A stretch of DNA of 64,000 nucleotides from Nemophila menziesii (Eukaryota > Streptophyta > Magnoliopsida > Boraginales > Hydrophyllaceae), in NCBI GenBank assembly GCA_029959085.1, contig JARWIR010000047.1, forward strand, positions 4,340,001 to 4,404,000. The letters are read 5' to 3'. Positions within the stretch are counted from its first letter, which is position 1, and each line of letters opens with the position of its first letter. The position numbers and the translations under genes were made by a program. Below the pieces are notes generated by a model. That model saw only the letters and a program-made list of their open reading frames with translations, had not been told where the DNA came from and searched no databases. Of this stretch, positions 25,319-36,134 are shown piece after piece.

Positions 25319-26212
25319 CTTTGATTCGTTTTTCGATTTTTTCTTGCTCTTACGCTTACAGCCTGTTTCGATGAAATGTATGACCTCATTCTTGGAGCGG
25401 AACTTTTGTCCGCTCATGGGATCCACGTAATACTTCATATACACATATACGCATTATGTCATTAATAAATAACAAATATGACAAAAATCAAATCATATTT
25501 AAACAGCATTTAGAGGCGCAAATAAGTAAACATAAAACGATTATGAAAGGCAAATTCAATTCTAAAAATGTTAAATCGGTGTAACTCAAAACAATGAAAT
25601 CTTCTATAAGTAAAGAATCTCTCAAAATTTAAATAATGAAACCTGATATAAGCTAAGAGATTGTCTAATCTTTCTATTAACAAGAATTATAACATAATTT
25701 AATTTCAATTATTTTATCATATATCTAATATAAAAAAACAACAAATTCAGTTCCACAGAACTTAAATACATAGGACCAGCTGAGAATCAACTGTCATTAC
25801 ATCTTTAACCTACCAATTGTTCCTTATTACTTGAAATTTGATAATATTTATTTAATAACATGAAAATATAAACCCCAAAATTAGAAGAATTTTATTTATA
25901 CACACAAAATGACACATAAGTAAGTCCTTTCTATTCATTAGAACTAATGAAATCCTACTAAATAAAAAATATTATATATAAACCAATATCTATCTTATTA
26001 AGTCTAAAGCTATAATTGAAAATGAACTTGAAATTTACCCAGTCTACGCGTCCAGCAGAGGCCCCATTAGCGCGCACTTTGGGCTCACATTTCCAGTCGT
26101 TAGGTAACCAGTCCAGATGATTTGATATGGATCTACAAGATCTCTCAGAAGATTGGATCCCCTCACCTACATCAGATTCATTAGCATCTATTGGGGCAAA
26201 GTTCAAATCCAT
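25319..26212 (-). pseudogene. MBD5/6-like fragment, unit 4 right arm
   Basis: Exon 1 (26212-26039) is fully open (…HLDWLPNDWKCEPKVRANGA…GRVDW) with a GTAAAT donor. Exon 2 (25432-25319) encodes YYVDPMSGQKFRSKNEV with Cys for Ser in the FIETGCKRKSKKKSK stretch. It is among the three best-preserved copies. Confidence 0.7.
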
Positions 26213-26477
26213 GTCTGGGCGGCGGTAAATAATTATTTCTAATTGGGTAGGTAGGGTTATGAAGCGGTGTTTAAGGATAAAAGAGATTTATGCTACTTCG
26301 AGAAGGATATATACCGCATCTTAATATGGGTCAAGCTAATGTCTTACCAAATGAGAGTTCAAACGACTAGGCCCATTTCTAGGTGGTGGCCCACTTTCCA
26401 CCAACAAGCCGCACTTGTAAGGCCCTTAACACCTAAAAGTGTTGTAGGCTTGTTGATGGGCAAATTCCTAGACCACC

Positions 26478-27390
26478 ACCTTATAATGCTTAATATGTGG
26501 TCATTTCCGGGGCAGAGGTAGCACCCGAAAATTTGTTCTTCCTTTTAATTGCACTTTTGGTCCCTATATTATGCAAAGACTTCTGTATAGATCCCGATAA
26601 TCGAAAACCAATTTGTTTAAATTTATGGTGAGTATGTGTAGCTCATGGTTTTCTGTGTTAGATATTTATATGTTTGAATTTTTTCCTTTTATATCTGTGT
26701 TTTAAAATATATGTAGAATTTGCGTATTTATAACTTTATCATCAACCCTTTGTTTTGGTCCCTCCGATTCTTTTCAGCAAAATTCAATTTGTAATATCTA
26801 TTTAACTTATGACTATACTTTCCAAGATGAGGTACATAAACTAAAGTTGGGGCTATTTTTTAATTATGTGTTCATCTAATGCAGATCCTTGTCTTTGATG
26901 GGAGTAAGAAGATTATTAGAGAAATATATGGGGATTGAGTTATATGCCTTAGATGAGTATAAGAAACTCATTAAGGAAATAAATGAGAACGTAAGCATAT
27001 GATTTTCCACAATTGTTTGCAAAGTTTGCTAACCAGTCGAGTAGTATATTAGTAAATTCTAATTTTGTTAGCATATATATCTTTGTTTGATTCTGTAATA
27101 AATGTTTTATCAACTCATAAATTGTATAATGGTATAATATTTATGCTGCCAGTTTATGGAGGGTCAGGATGATGACTTAGAGGATGCTCAAATCCCTAAG
27201 ATGACTGAGAGTAAAGTAAAAAAGGCTATTTGGAAAGGACTTCTCACATTGAAGACAACTCTGAGTATGTATCTCTATATTTTATAAGAATATTTAAATT
27301 CTCTATTTATATTTTGTTTATTATAATCCACTAACATAATTTGTAGGACAATAACACAATGCTGGGGTGCAAAGACTACTAGAAGAAGAT
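26478..27390 (+). pseudogene. DEK_C gene fragment, unit 5
   Basis: Exon 2 (about 26885-26990) is open but ends AAC before GTAAGC where others end AAG. Exon 3 (about 27153-27265) is open (FMEGQDDDLEDAQIPKMTES...AIWKGLLTLKTTLS). Exon 4 stops at the palindrome terminus near 27391. It is the closest of the array copies to an uninterrupted reading through exon 3. Confidence 0.6.
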
Positions 27391-28910
27391 ATAAGGGTGG
27401 TGGTGGTGGTGATATATATAAACCCTAAGAAACCTGCAGAGATATAAGGGTTAGGGCATTAGTATTAATGATTAATTTCATTAATATCTTATCCCAGCAA
27501 ATCGAGTCCATGCATGAGCCTAGATAATCATTAGATCTATCGCTATTATCCTACATAAAAGAACTTTGCTTCGTGAAGAGAAAATATTGCCTAATTGGTC
27601 TGCAAGTTAAGAGAAAAAGGAACCTAAAAACTTGACGAGTCTTAGTAAAATTAGTCTGGCTGAGTTGATCTCTCTTGCCCATCTCAAAACTATAGGTCCA
27701 ATTAGAGGCTTGGTAGTGATAAGTGGAAAACCTACTCATTTGGGAAGTTTTTCATCTCACCGGAATCAGACCGCCATCTGTATATGTACTCATGACAATC
27801 GTAGGATATTTTCACTAAAAAGTAGTCACTTTTAAACCCCAAAAGTTTTAAGGTTGTCTACTTTTCGATGAAGGTAGTATACTACTGTACTAGGGTTATG
27901 GTTGAGAAAGAGTTGGAGATGAGGGTCATAGTTCCGATCAGATTCAATCTATTATTAGTTAAGTATTGTTTAATCCCATAAGTTTCAACAAAAAATTAAA
28001 AAACATTGAACTTATTAATTTATTTATACCACCTCTATTTTATTGTTGAACCTATAAATTTTTAATAAGGCAAATCAAACCAAAAATATATATTATTTTC
28101 CTAGCACACACTTCCTCACCACCCACCAAATAAGCCCCATAAGTTTCAAAAAACCAAAAATAAACTCCAAAAACATGGAGCAAGAATCCATGATGCTAAA
28201 TATTACCTTAGGATAACAATATATGTCTTTGTCCCTAAAAGATATAGAGTTATCATTTCTTGTTGGTAATATAAACCTAAATTGTGGAATTAACCCAATT
28301 TAGGATTTTTTTGGCATGATTTTGAAGTTTTGTCTATCAACAACAGCAAGTGTGTGATGTAAAAGAATCAAGTGGTGAAATATTATGTGATTTCTCAATC
28401 TGATGAATTAAGTGCTCCTAGTATATTTTTTGTTAGTTAAATTACTATTAAAATTTAATTCAGAGAAATAATGATTATTAATGCCTTTATTTAGTTGGAT
28501 GCAACATGTATTGGGATCTAACACAAGATGATATGTATAAGAGAGATACATATATTGGGAAAACACATTTATATCATTTATCGTGTCCAATAAATCATTT
28601 ATTCATTACTTCTTAATATGTGCTTCTTAGTATAGGATTTGTTTCTAAACAAGGTCGGTACTAATTTTAAATATTCATAAAAAGTTTAAAACCCTTTTAT
28701 CTCTCTGAAGTTACAATATTTAGGTTATGAAGTTCAAATATTGTTCTTTGTACCACAATTTGTTAAATAGAAGTTGGTGGTCTAGGAATTTTCCCATCAA
28801 CAAGCCTACAACTCTTTTAGTGGTTAAGGGCGTAAATCTCTTTTATCCTTAAACACCGCTTCATAACCCTATCTACCCAATTAGAAATAATCATTTACCG
28901 CCGCCTAGAC

Positions 28911-29082
28911 ATGGATTTGAACTTTGCCCCAATAGATGCTAATGAATTTGATGTAGGTGAGGGGATCCAATCTTCTGAGAGATCTTGTAGATCCATATCA
29001 AATCATCCAGATTGGTTGCCTAGCGACTGGAAATGTGAGCCCAAAGTGCACGCTAATGGGGCCTCTGGACTGCGTAGACTGG
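28911..29082 (+). pseudogene. MBD5/6-like exon 1, unit 5 left arm
   Basis: Exon 1 is open for 40 or so codons (MDLNFAPIDANEFDVGEG...), then a small deletion in GCCTCTGGACTGCGTAGAC (others read GCCTCTGCTGGACGCGTAGAC) shifts the frame just before the donor. Its exon 2 lies beyond the retrotransposon at 37318-37430, so the two exons are now 8.2 kb apart. Confidence 0.65.
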
Positions 29083-29669
29083 GTAAATTTCAAGTTCATT
29101 TTCAATTATAGCTTTAGACTTAATAAGATAGATATTGGTTAATATATCACATTTTTTATTTAGTAGGATTTCATTAGTTCTAATGAATAGAAGGGACTTA
29201 CTTATGTGTCATTTTGTGTGTATAAATAAAATTCTTCTAATTTTGGGGTTTATATTTTCATGTTATTAAATAAATATTATCAAATTTCAAGTAATAGGAA
29301 CAATTGGTAGGTTAAAGAAGTATGGACAGTTGATTCTCAGCTGGGTCCTATGTATTTAAGTTCCGTGGAACTGAATTTGTTGTTTTTTTATATTAGATAT
29401 ATGATAAAATAATCGTAATTAAATTATGTTATAATTCTTGTTAATAGAAAGATTAGACAACCCCTTAGCTTATATCAGGTTTCATTATTTAAATTTTGAG
29501 AGATTCTTTACTTATAGAAGATTTCATTGTTTTGAGTTACACCGATTTAACATTTTTTGAACTGAATTTGCCTTACATAATCGTTTTATGTTTACTTATT
29601 TGCGCCTCCAAATGCTATTCAAATATGATTTGATTTTTTTTCATATATGTTATTTATTAATGACATAAA

Positions 29670-29674
29670 GTATA
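29670..29674. other. target-site duplication GTATA, left
   Basis: GTATA precedes the TG of the left LTR and recurs directly after the CA of the right LTR (37298-37302). It is a 5-bp duplication as expected for Ty1/copia integration. Confidence 0.9.
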
Positions 29675-30837
29675 TGATATACTATATGCGTCCTAGAAGG
29701 GGGGTTGAATAGGACAATAGAAATTAATCGGCTAATTTTATTTCAAGTAAATAAAATTAAAAGCTAATTTGAATCCTATTGTATTAGCAAACTAAATAGT
29801 TAAAAACTAGATAATCCTAATAGGCAATAATATCAAACTATTCAACTAGGCATTTTATCAAGCATATAGAGTGCGGAAATATAAAGAGTGTAGAGATAGA
29901 ATACGATACACAACGATGTATAGTGGTTCGGTTTCCCTACATCCACTACCTAAGGAAGCCTCCTTAGGATTTGCAAGATTCTCAACTAATCTTCGTAACT
30001 CTTAACCGGGTGAGATACAAACCCTTACAACCACTTCAAAAACCCTTTGAAGGAAAAACACTTGTGTTATCACCAACACAAGGAACCAAGCATAAACCTA
30101 TGCTCACACTACTCTCTTAATCTATTACAAGAACTAAGAGGAAAGGAAAAAGTGTTTAGGGGTGCTTGTTAAAGCTTTGTGACTAAACTCCTAAATGAGT
30201 AGATAGAACTAATTAGCTTCACCATGAATATGACTTGAATGCTCCTTTGAAACCTCCTTGAATGATAGAATTAATTGCTCTTAAGATTGGTAGATGGAAG
30301 GCTTGAGTTGTGTCTTGAATGAACTCCATTTTATAGCTGAAAAGATGGTCCAACGGTCATAAAGCTTCTCTCTAACGGATCTATTAATCTCCCAACGGAT
30401 ATAAGCTTTGTCCTCTAGTAATAGAGCTGAAATGCCTTCGTGCGGTGTACCGCGGGTGGGGTCCGGTGCACCGCGTGACTGTTCGACTAACTTTTGAGCT
30501 TACTGGTCGGACCATGTGGTGTACCGCATTCCTGCTCCGTGTAGTGGCCCGGTGTACCGTGACATGGGTCCGGTGTACCGTGCAGATTTTATGAGCTTAC
30601 TGGTCGGACCATGTAGTGTACCGTGTGACGGGACCGTTAGCTGCGGTGTACCGCGCGTTTCCTCCGGTGCACCGCGGCACTGTTCTTTTGAATATTTAAG
30701 CTAAGTCAAATGAAGTGAGCACAACTAATCTAATGAGGGGTTTTGGAAAACATCTAAAGTTATATAAAAATGAATTTTAGTTTAAAAGATGATTTGTCGA
30801 AAATTAAAACGGGAATAAAAACAAGGTGAGGCTAACA
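29675..30837 (-). repeat. 3' LTR (left in the window)
   Basis: 1163 bp, offset 6460 bp from its partner. Read on the minus strand it begins TGTTAGCC and ends ATATCA. A TATA box (TATAAAA, minus strand, 30335-30329) lies near the middle, with polymerase II transcription expected to start about 30 bp downstream. Eight GGTGYACCG-type palindromes lie upstream of it at 30440-30680. Confidence 0.92.
30440..30680 (-). promoter_or_regulatory. LTR cluster of CGGTGTACCG/CGGTGCACCG palindromes
   Basis: About eight copies of a 10-bp near-palindrome (GCGGTGTACCGC, CCGGTGCACCGC, CCGGTGTACCGT and variants) lie within 240 bp, upstream of the TATA box on the minus strand. This is a CG-rich island in otherwise AT-rich DNA. 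Repeated CG-bearing palindromes are known in Sirevirus LTRs; a role as binding sites is inference. The same cluster is in the other LTR at 36900-37140. Confidence 0.7.
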
Positions 30838-31010
30838 ATCTCCCCCTTTTTGATGTTTGACAAATCATAAACTTTTGAAGATGCCTAAGATTAAGTTTTG
30901 AACAAAAACTCCCCCTCAACCTAATCACTAGAGTTTTTATAAAAACTCCCCCTCACAAAATGCATTTTAAAAAGTTCAACTAAAATTTCTCCCCCTTTGT
31001 CAACAACAAA
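30838..31010 (-). other. polypurine tract and three extra purine tracts
   Basis: Directly inside the 3' LTR, the minus strand reads AAAAAGGGGGAGAT, the primer for plus-strand synthesis. Similar GAGGGGGAG or AAAGGGGGAGA tracts recur near 30911, 30946 and 30989. Multiple tracts before the 3' LTR are a described Sirevirus hallmark. Confidence 0.8.
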
Positions 31011-31195
31011 AAGAACAAATGATACAATTTTGAAAATTTTAAGGGGTCAAAAACACATTTTGAGTAAAAACAAGGACTAAAGGAATAAATGGATAACAAT
31101 TAGAAGCTTCAAAGAACCTATAACATCAAGAAAAGATTAGCAACAAGATTATATACACAAAAAGCTCTAAACAAAAACATGACATGAAAGAAGGG

Positions 31196-34100
31196 TTAGA
31201 GAATTTGCATGCCAATCTCACAACGAATTTTCTCAAAAAGATCTTGGGGTAGAGGTTTCGTAAAGATATCGGCTAGTTGATTTTCCGAAGTGACAAATTC
31301 AAGAACAATGTCCCCTTTTTGAGTGTGATCCCGGATAAAATGATGACGGATTTCTATGTGTTTTGTTCTAGAGTGTTGAATGGGATTTTTGGTAAGATTT
31401 ATAGCACTAGTGTTATCACAACGAATGGGAACACGATCATACTCTAGGCCAAAATCTAGTAAGGTTTGTTTCATCCAAAGAACTTGAGTCACACAATTTC
31501 CGGCCGCAACATATTCGGCTTCGGCCGTGGATAAAGCAACACTATTTTGTTTTCTACTAGACCAAGAAACAAGGGATTGACCTAAGAATTGGCAACTACC
31601 ACTAGTACTTTTCCTATCAAGTCTACAACCGGCATAATCGGCATCCGAATAACCTATTAGCTCAAAGGAGGTAAATCTAGGGTACCAAAGTCCTAGACTA
31701 AGGGTTCCTTTCAAATACCTAAAAATACGCTTAACGGCACTAAGATGGGTTTCTTTGGGAGAAGATTGGAATCTAGCACAAAGACATACGGGGAACATAA
31801 TATCGGGTCTAGAAGCGGTTAGATAAAGTAAGCTACCAATCATACCTCGATATAGTTTCTCATCAACATCCTTACCATCTTCATCTTTGTCTAATTTTGT
31901 GGATGTGCTCATTGGAGTTCCAATTTCCTTTGCATCTTCAAGGCCAAATTTTTTGATCAATTCTTTTGTGTATTTGGCTTGATTGACAAAGATACCATCT
32001 TTCATTTGCTTGATTTGAAGTCCAAGAAAGTAATTCAATTCTCCCATCATGCTCATCTCAAATTCCTTATGCATGCTTTTAGAAAAATTCTCACAAAGAT
32101 TTTCATTAGTAGCACCAAATATAATATCATCCACATAAATTTGAACAAGAAGGATATCTTTTGAAGACCTTTTGATAAACAAAGTGGAGTCAATTTTTCC
32201 TCTTTTAAAACCATCATCTAATAAAAATTTGCTTAATCGTTCATACCAAGCACGAGGTGCTTGTTTTAAACCATATAAAGCTTTTGAAAGTTTAAAAACA
32301 TGGTTTGGAAATTTTGGATCCTCAAAGCCCGGAGGTTGTTTAACAAAAACTTCCTCGTCTATAAAACCATTTAAAAAAGCACTTTTGACATCCATTTGAT
32401 AAAGTTTAAAATTCATATAACAAGCAAAAGCAAGAAGCATACGAATAGATTCAAGTCTAGCTACGGGAGCAAAAGTTTCATCGAAATCAATACCTTCTTC
32501 TTGATTGTACCCTTGAGCAACTAACCTTGCTTTATTTCTAGTAATTATGCCGGTGTCATCTAGCTTGTTGCGAAATATCCACTTAGTGCCAATGATAGTA
32601 GGGCCAATTGGTTTCTCCATTAGTGTCCAAACTTTACTACGCTCAAATTGATTTAATTCCTCATGCATAGCGTTAATCCAATGATCATCTAACAAAGCTT
32701 CTTTAATATTCTTGGGCTCAATTTGAGATAAGAATGCTTGATGAGCACAAAGAGCAATAATACGGGAGCGAGTGGTAACACCTTCTTTTGGATCACCTAG
32801 AATTAAGTCACTTGGGTGATCTTTGATATGTTTCCAACACCTTGGTAAATCCGTACTAGCTTCATTTAACACTTGATCATTTTCCTTAAGAGATTCTTCA
32901 TGAGATTTGACTTCTTGAATAGGAGATTCTAAGGGTTGATCTAGTGGAGTATCTTCAACAACATCTACCATTTTCTTGATACAAAACGGATTGGTCTCAT
33001 CAAAGTCAACATGCATAGATTCCTCAATGGTACGAGTACGTTTGTTGAAAATGCGATAGGCTTTTCCTTTAGTTGAATAACCAAGAAAAATGCCTTCATC
33101 CGATTTAGCATCAAATTTTCCCAAATAGTCCCTAGTGTTTAAGATAAAACATTTGCACCCAAACACACGAAAATAAGCAATGGTTGGTGGTCTACCATTC
33201 CAAAGCTCATAAGGGGTTTTCTTAATAAGAGGTCTAATTAGAACTCTATTCAACACATAACAAGCCGTATGAACGGCTTCACCCCAAAAGTATGTAGGCA
33301 AGCTATGTTCTTTTAGCATAGTTCTAGCCATTTCTTGTAGAGTTCGGTTTTTCCTTTCCACTACCCCATTTTGTTGGGGAGTTCTAGGGGCCGAAAAATT
33401 ATGCTCAATCCCAAATTCATCACAAAAATGCACAAACGGAGAATTCACATATTCACTACCATTATCACTACGAATGCATGTAATAGAGTAGCCTTTCTCA
33501 TTTTGCACCTTTCTACAAAGTTTTGCAAATTCATTGAAGGCATCACTTTTTAAAGCAAGGAACATCACCCATGTGAATCTAGTGTAATCATCAACAACAA
33601 CAAAGACATATCTAGACCCTCCTAAACTAGTGACATCAACGGGACCAAAGAGGTCCATATGCAATAATTGAAGTGGCCTAACGGTGATGACCTTATTAAT
33701 GGATTTAAAAGATGAACGATGTTGTTTACCAAGTTGACATGCATCACATAATTTATCTTTATCAAATTTGTAAATAGGCAAACCAACAACAAGATTTTTT
33801 CTAGATAATTTTGAAATCAAATCCATGCTAGCATGTCCTAAACGTCTATGCCAAAGCCAACTATCATTAACCACGGATAAGCATTTAATATTTTTGCACA
33901 TAAGACTCTCAAGATCAACAACAAAAACATTATCCGATCTTTTTGCAATAAACATAGTATCTAACTCATCATTTTTGAAAACAACACATCTAGATGCTTC
34001 AAATTTAACACTAAAACCAACATCACAAAGTTGACTAATACTAAGCAAGTTAAAAGAGAGACCCTCAACAAGTAACACATTAGAGATAAGTAAAGAGTCC

Positions 34101-34267
34101 AAATTACCAATGTTACCTTTACCCAAAACGCGTTTCTTAGTGTTGTCGGCAAAAGTAACTTTATCACCTTTAGTTTTATATAAATTTGTAAATAATGATG
34201 GATTTCCGGTCATGTGTCTTGAGCATCCACTATCAAGTAGCCATATGTTTTGCTTCTTGATGCTCAA
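31196..34267 (-). CDS. Pol polyprotein (protease, integrase, reverse transcriptase, RNase H)
   Basis: Open for about 1023 residues. Protease motif WLLDSGCSRHMTG is at the very start (residues 9-21). The GAG-pre-integrase zinc region HRRLGH...CDAC is at about 140-175. The integrase catalytic triad is visible as LLHMDLFGP (about 206), RSDNGSEY (about 268) and QQNGVVERKNRTL (about 303). Reverse transcriptase begins near 535 and has KARLVAQGYNQEEGIDFDET and the YVDDIIFGA active site (about 710). RNase H follows from YSDADYAG (about 873) through LSTAEAEYVA. All key residues are present, so it could be functional. It has no ATG at its 5' edge: it begins after a TAG at 34273-34271, in the same frame as gag, so it must be made by readthrough, splicing or reinitiation. 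It acts in the cytoplasmic particle and, for integrase, in the nucleus. Confidence 0.93.
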   Translation of the reverse strand: MSIKKQNIWLLDSGCSRHMTGNPSLFTNLYKTKGDKVTFADNTKKRVLGKGNIGNLDSLLISNVLLVEGLSFNLLSISQLCDVGFSVKFEASRCVVFKNDELDTMFIAKRSDNVFVVDLESLMCKNIKCLSVVNDSWLWHRRLGHASMDLISKLSRKNLVVGLPIYKFDKDKLCDACQLGKQHRSSFKSINKVITVRPLQLLHMDLFGPVDVTSLGGSRYVFVVVDDYTRFTWVMFLALKSDAFNEFAKLCRKVQNEKGYSITCIRSDNGSEYVNSPFVHFCDEFGIEHNFSAPRTPQQNGVVERKNRTLQEMARTMLKEHSLPTYFWGEAVHTACYVLNRVLIRPLIKKTPYELWNGRPPTIAYFRVFGCKCFILNTRDYLGKFDAKSDEGIFLGYSTKGKAYRIFNKRTRTIEESMHVDFDETNPFCIKKMVDVVEDTPLDQPLESPIQEVKSHEESLKENDQVLNEASTDLPRCWKHIKDHPSDLILGDPKEGVTTRSRIIALCAHQAFLSQIEPKNIKEALLDDHWINAMHEELNQFERSKVWTLMEKPIGPTIIGTKWIFRNKLDDTGIITRNKARLVAQGYNQEEGIDFDETFAPVARLESIRMLLAFACYMNFKLYQMDVKSAFLNGFIDEEVFVKQPPGFEDPKFPNHVFKLSKALYGLKQAPRAWYERLSKFLLDDGFKRGKIDSTLFIKRSSKDILLVQIYVDDIIFGATNENLCENFSKSMHKEFEMSMMGELNYFLGLQIKQMKDGIFVNQAKYTKELIKKFGLEDAKEIGTPMSTSTKLDKDEDGKDVDEKLYRGMIGSLLYLTASRPDIMFPVCLCARFQSSPKETHLSAVKRIFRYLKGTLSLGLWYPRFTSFELIGYSDADYAGCRLDRKSTSGSCQFLGQSLVSWSSRKQNSVALSTAEAEYVAAGNCVTQVLWMKQTLLDFGLEYDRVPIRCDNTSAINLTKNPIQHSRTKHIEIRHHFIRDHTQKGDIVLEFVTSENQLADIFTKPLPQDLFEKIRCEIGMQIL

Positions 34268-34291
34268 CCCCTACAAACAAATGATAATTTA
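34268..34291 (-). other. gag-pol boundary: two in-frame stops and an acceptor-like tract
   Basis: Gag ends with TAA (34291-34289). Five codons later the same frame has TAG (34273-34271), and then the pol frame is open. The TAG sits in ATTTGTTTGTAG then GG, which resembles a plant 3' splice site, so splicing could bypass both stops. No frameshift separates gag and pol. Confidence 0.8.
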
Positions 34292-36079
34292 AGCTTTAGG
34301 TACCCAATTAGGATTGGGTCCATGAGGGTTAGTGGATTTTCTTTTTAAGACCCATTTAGGTCTTTTCCAAATTGGCACAAGAGATCCCAAATCTAACAAT
34401 TTACGATAGTAACAATGAGATGCATCATGACCAAGTTTTTCACAATAGGTGCAAGAGATAGAAGATTTTGAAGAGGATGGAATTGAATTTGAAATTTTTG
34501 ATTTTACAAAGACATTTTTCAAAGGTTTTTGGTGAGTGAATGGATCATATCCAACACCATTTTTTTCATTAGCCATTCTTTGAGAACCTAAAATCAAATC
34601 CAAGTTTTCTTGCCCACTAGTAAATTTTAAAATAATGGCATTTTGATCAACAATCTTTTTCTCTAACAAAGCTTTTTCTTCCAAAAGATTTTTCTCAATA
34701 AGATGAAGTTTCTCATTATCATCTATACATTCATCACAAAGATTTTGACAATCTTCCAAAGCTTTTAAAACCTCTTTAGTTCTATTTTTCTCAAATTCTA
34801 AATCTTTTGTTAAAACTTTGTTTGTTTCAATAGAATTTAAAAAATCATTATAAAGAGAATCAAATGCCTCATGAATATCTTGTTCACTAGCATCATCATT
34901 AGTTAAAGAGAGTTTGGATTTAGGAGTTACCTCATCATGATTTGCCATAAAGGCAAAGTGAGTAGTACCGGTATCATCATCCGAAGAAGCATCTTCATCA
35001 TTCTCAACTTTTCCCATGAAGGCAACAAGATTGACATTTTCATTATCACTTTCTTCTTCATCCGAATTTTGAGTATCCCAAGTGATATTAGCATGCATAG
35101 CTCTTTTCGGTTTCTCCTTTTGAAGAAGAGGACAATAGGTTTTGATATGACCAACCTTCTTGCAATGATAGCAAGTGGGTTCATCTTGTTTGATAGCTCT
35201 ATCATTCTTCTTGTAGGGTGTGGAAGAGCTTCCTTTTTTGGCAAAGCGTTTATATCTCATGAATTTTTTCATGTCTCTTGCTAGCATAGCTACTCCTTCA
35301 TCTTCACTAGTTTCTTCTTCATGAGAGTTTTCTTCTTCACTTTCTTTCCTTTCTTTTCGTTCTTTCAACTTAGAACTCATGGCATGGAAAGCAATAGATT
35401 TCTTAATTTTCTTCTCCTCATCATCTCTTATCTTTTCTTCTTCAAGTACAAGTTCTTCCGTCATGAGGTTGCAAATGAGTTCATGAACCGTCATCTTTGA
35501 AAGATCTTTAGTGTCTCTTATAGAATTGATCTTTGTCTTGTATTTCCTTGGAAGAGCAAATAAGATTTTTCGGCATTGTTCCTTGTTGGTGTACTCTTGA
35601 CCAAGAGTCTTCAAAGTGTTAACAATGTTAGAAAATCTTTGATGCATAGCATTCAAGGCTTCATCGGGCTCCATACGAAAGAGCTCATACTTTGTGATAA
35701 AGAGACCAATTTTGGTTTCTTTTATATCCTCCGTTCCTTGATAAGATAGCTCCAAGAGTTGCCACATTTCATGAGCGGAATTGCATTCACTCACTCTAGC
35801 ATATTCCGTGACACTTAATCCATTGATGAGGATGTTCATAGCTTTGTTGTTTTTGGTAAGTTTAGCTATGTCTTGATCCGTGTAATCATCTTCATCTTTT
35901 AACACCGTTGTACTTCCGGCAACGTACGGAATGTAAGGACCCTTTTTGATAGCCATCCATAAAAAGTAATCGATTCCTTTCACATGAATCTCCATCTTCT
36001 TTTTCCAACCAAAGTAGTCTTTTCCTACAAAAAGCGGAGGTCTAGTAGAACATGAACCTTCCGGTTGATTAGAATCCAT
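34289..36079 (-). CDS. Gag (nucleocapsid) protein of the copia element
   Basis: 596 residues, starting with ATG 41 bp inside the primer binding site. The N-terminal 230 residues are the copia-type gag fold (FVGKDYFGWKKKMEIHVKG, then the LFITKYELFRMEPDEALNAM region). A CCHC knuckle CYHCKKVGHIKTYC is at about 303-316, and a second CX2C...H...C motif (CTYCEKLGHDASHC) is near 540-553. Between them are acidic Asp/Glu/Ser stretches and a Glu/Lys/Leu-rich segment likely to form a coiled coil (about 420-500). It should assemble the cytoplasmic particle and bind the element RNA. The frame is uninterrupted. Confidence 0.92.
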   Translation of the reverse strand: MDSNQPEGSCSTRPPLFVGKDYFGWKKKMEIHVKGIDYFLWMAIKKGPYIPYVAGSTTVLKDEDDYTDQDIAKLTKNNKAMNILINGLSVTEYARVSECNSAHEMWQLLELSYQGTEDIKETKIGLFITKYELFRMEPDEALNAMHQRFSNIVNTLKTLGQEYTNKEQCRKILFALPRKYKTKINSIRDTKDLSKMTVHELICNLMTEELVLEEEKIRDDEEKKIKKSIAFHAMSSKLKERKERKESEEENSHEEETSEDEGVAMLARDMKKFMRYKRFAKKGSSSTPYKKNDRAIKQDEPTCYHCKKVGHIKTYCPLLQKEKPKRAMHANITWDTQNSDEEESDNENVNLVAFMGKVENDEDASSDDDTGTTHFAFMANHDEVTPKSKLSLTNDDASEQDIHEAFDSLYNDFLNSIETNKVLTKDLEFEKNRTKEVLKALEDCQNLCDECIDDNEKLHLIEKNLLEEKALLEKKIVDQNAIILKFTSGQENLDLILGSQRMANEKNGVGYDPFTHQKPLKNVFVKSKISNSIPSSSKSSISCTYCEKLGHDASHCYYRKLLDLGSLVPIWKRPKWVLKRKSTNPHGPNPNWVPKA

Positions 36080-36119
36080 ATCGTATTAACTCTAGAAACG
36101 ATTAAGTACAATAGAGCTA

Positions 36120-36132
36120 GGCTCTGATACCA
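36120..36132 (-). other. primer binding site (initiator tRNA-Met)
   Basis: The minus strand reads TGGTATCAGAGCC two bases inside the 5' LTR, complementary to the 3' end of plant initiator tRNA-Met, the usual primer for Ty1/copia minus-strand synthesis. Confidence 0.92.
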
Positions 36133-36134
36133 AT

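Larger units (their letters stand above)
22652..26481. mobile_element. palindromic MBD-carrying element, unit 4
   Basis: Left arm from about 22652, loop near 25220-25258, right arm cut at ACCTT (26478-26482). The left arm has a 28-bp deletion inside MBD exon 1 and lacks the CACACTTCCTCACCCA stretch near 23362, as unit 2 does. Shared small deletions of this kind could be used to order the duplications. Confidence 0.7.

Noticed and set aside
30516..30704. Frame of 62 codons in both LTRs
   Set aside because: It runs over the palindrome cluster on the strand opposite to the element's genes and is identical only because the LTRs are.
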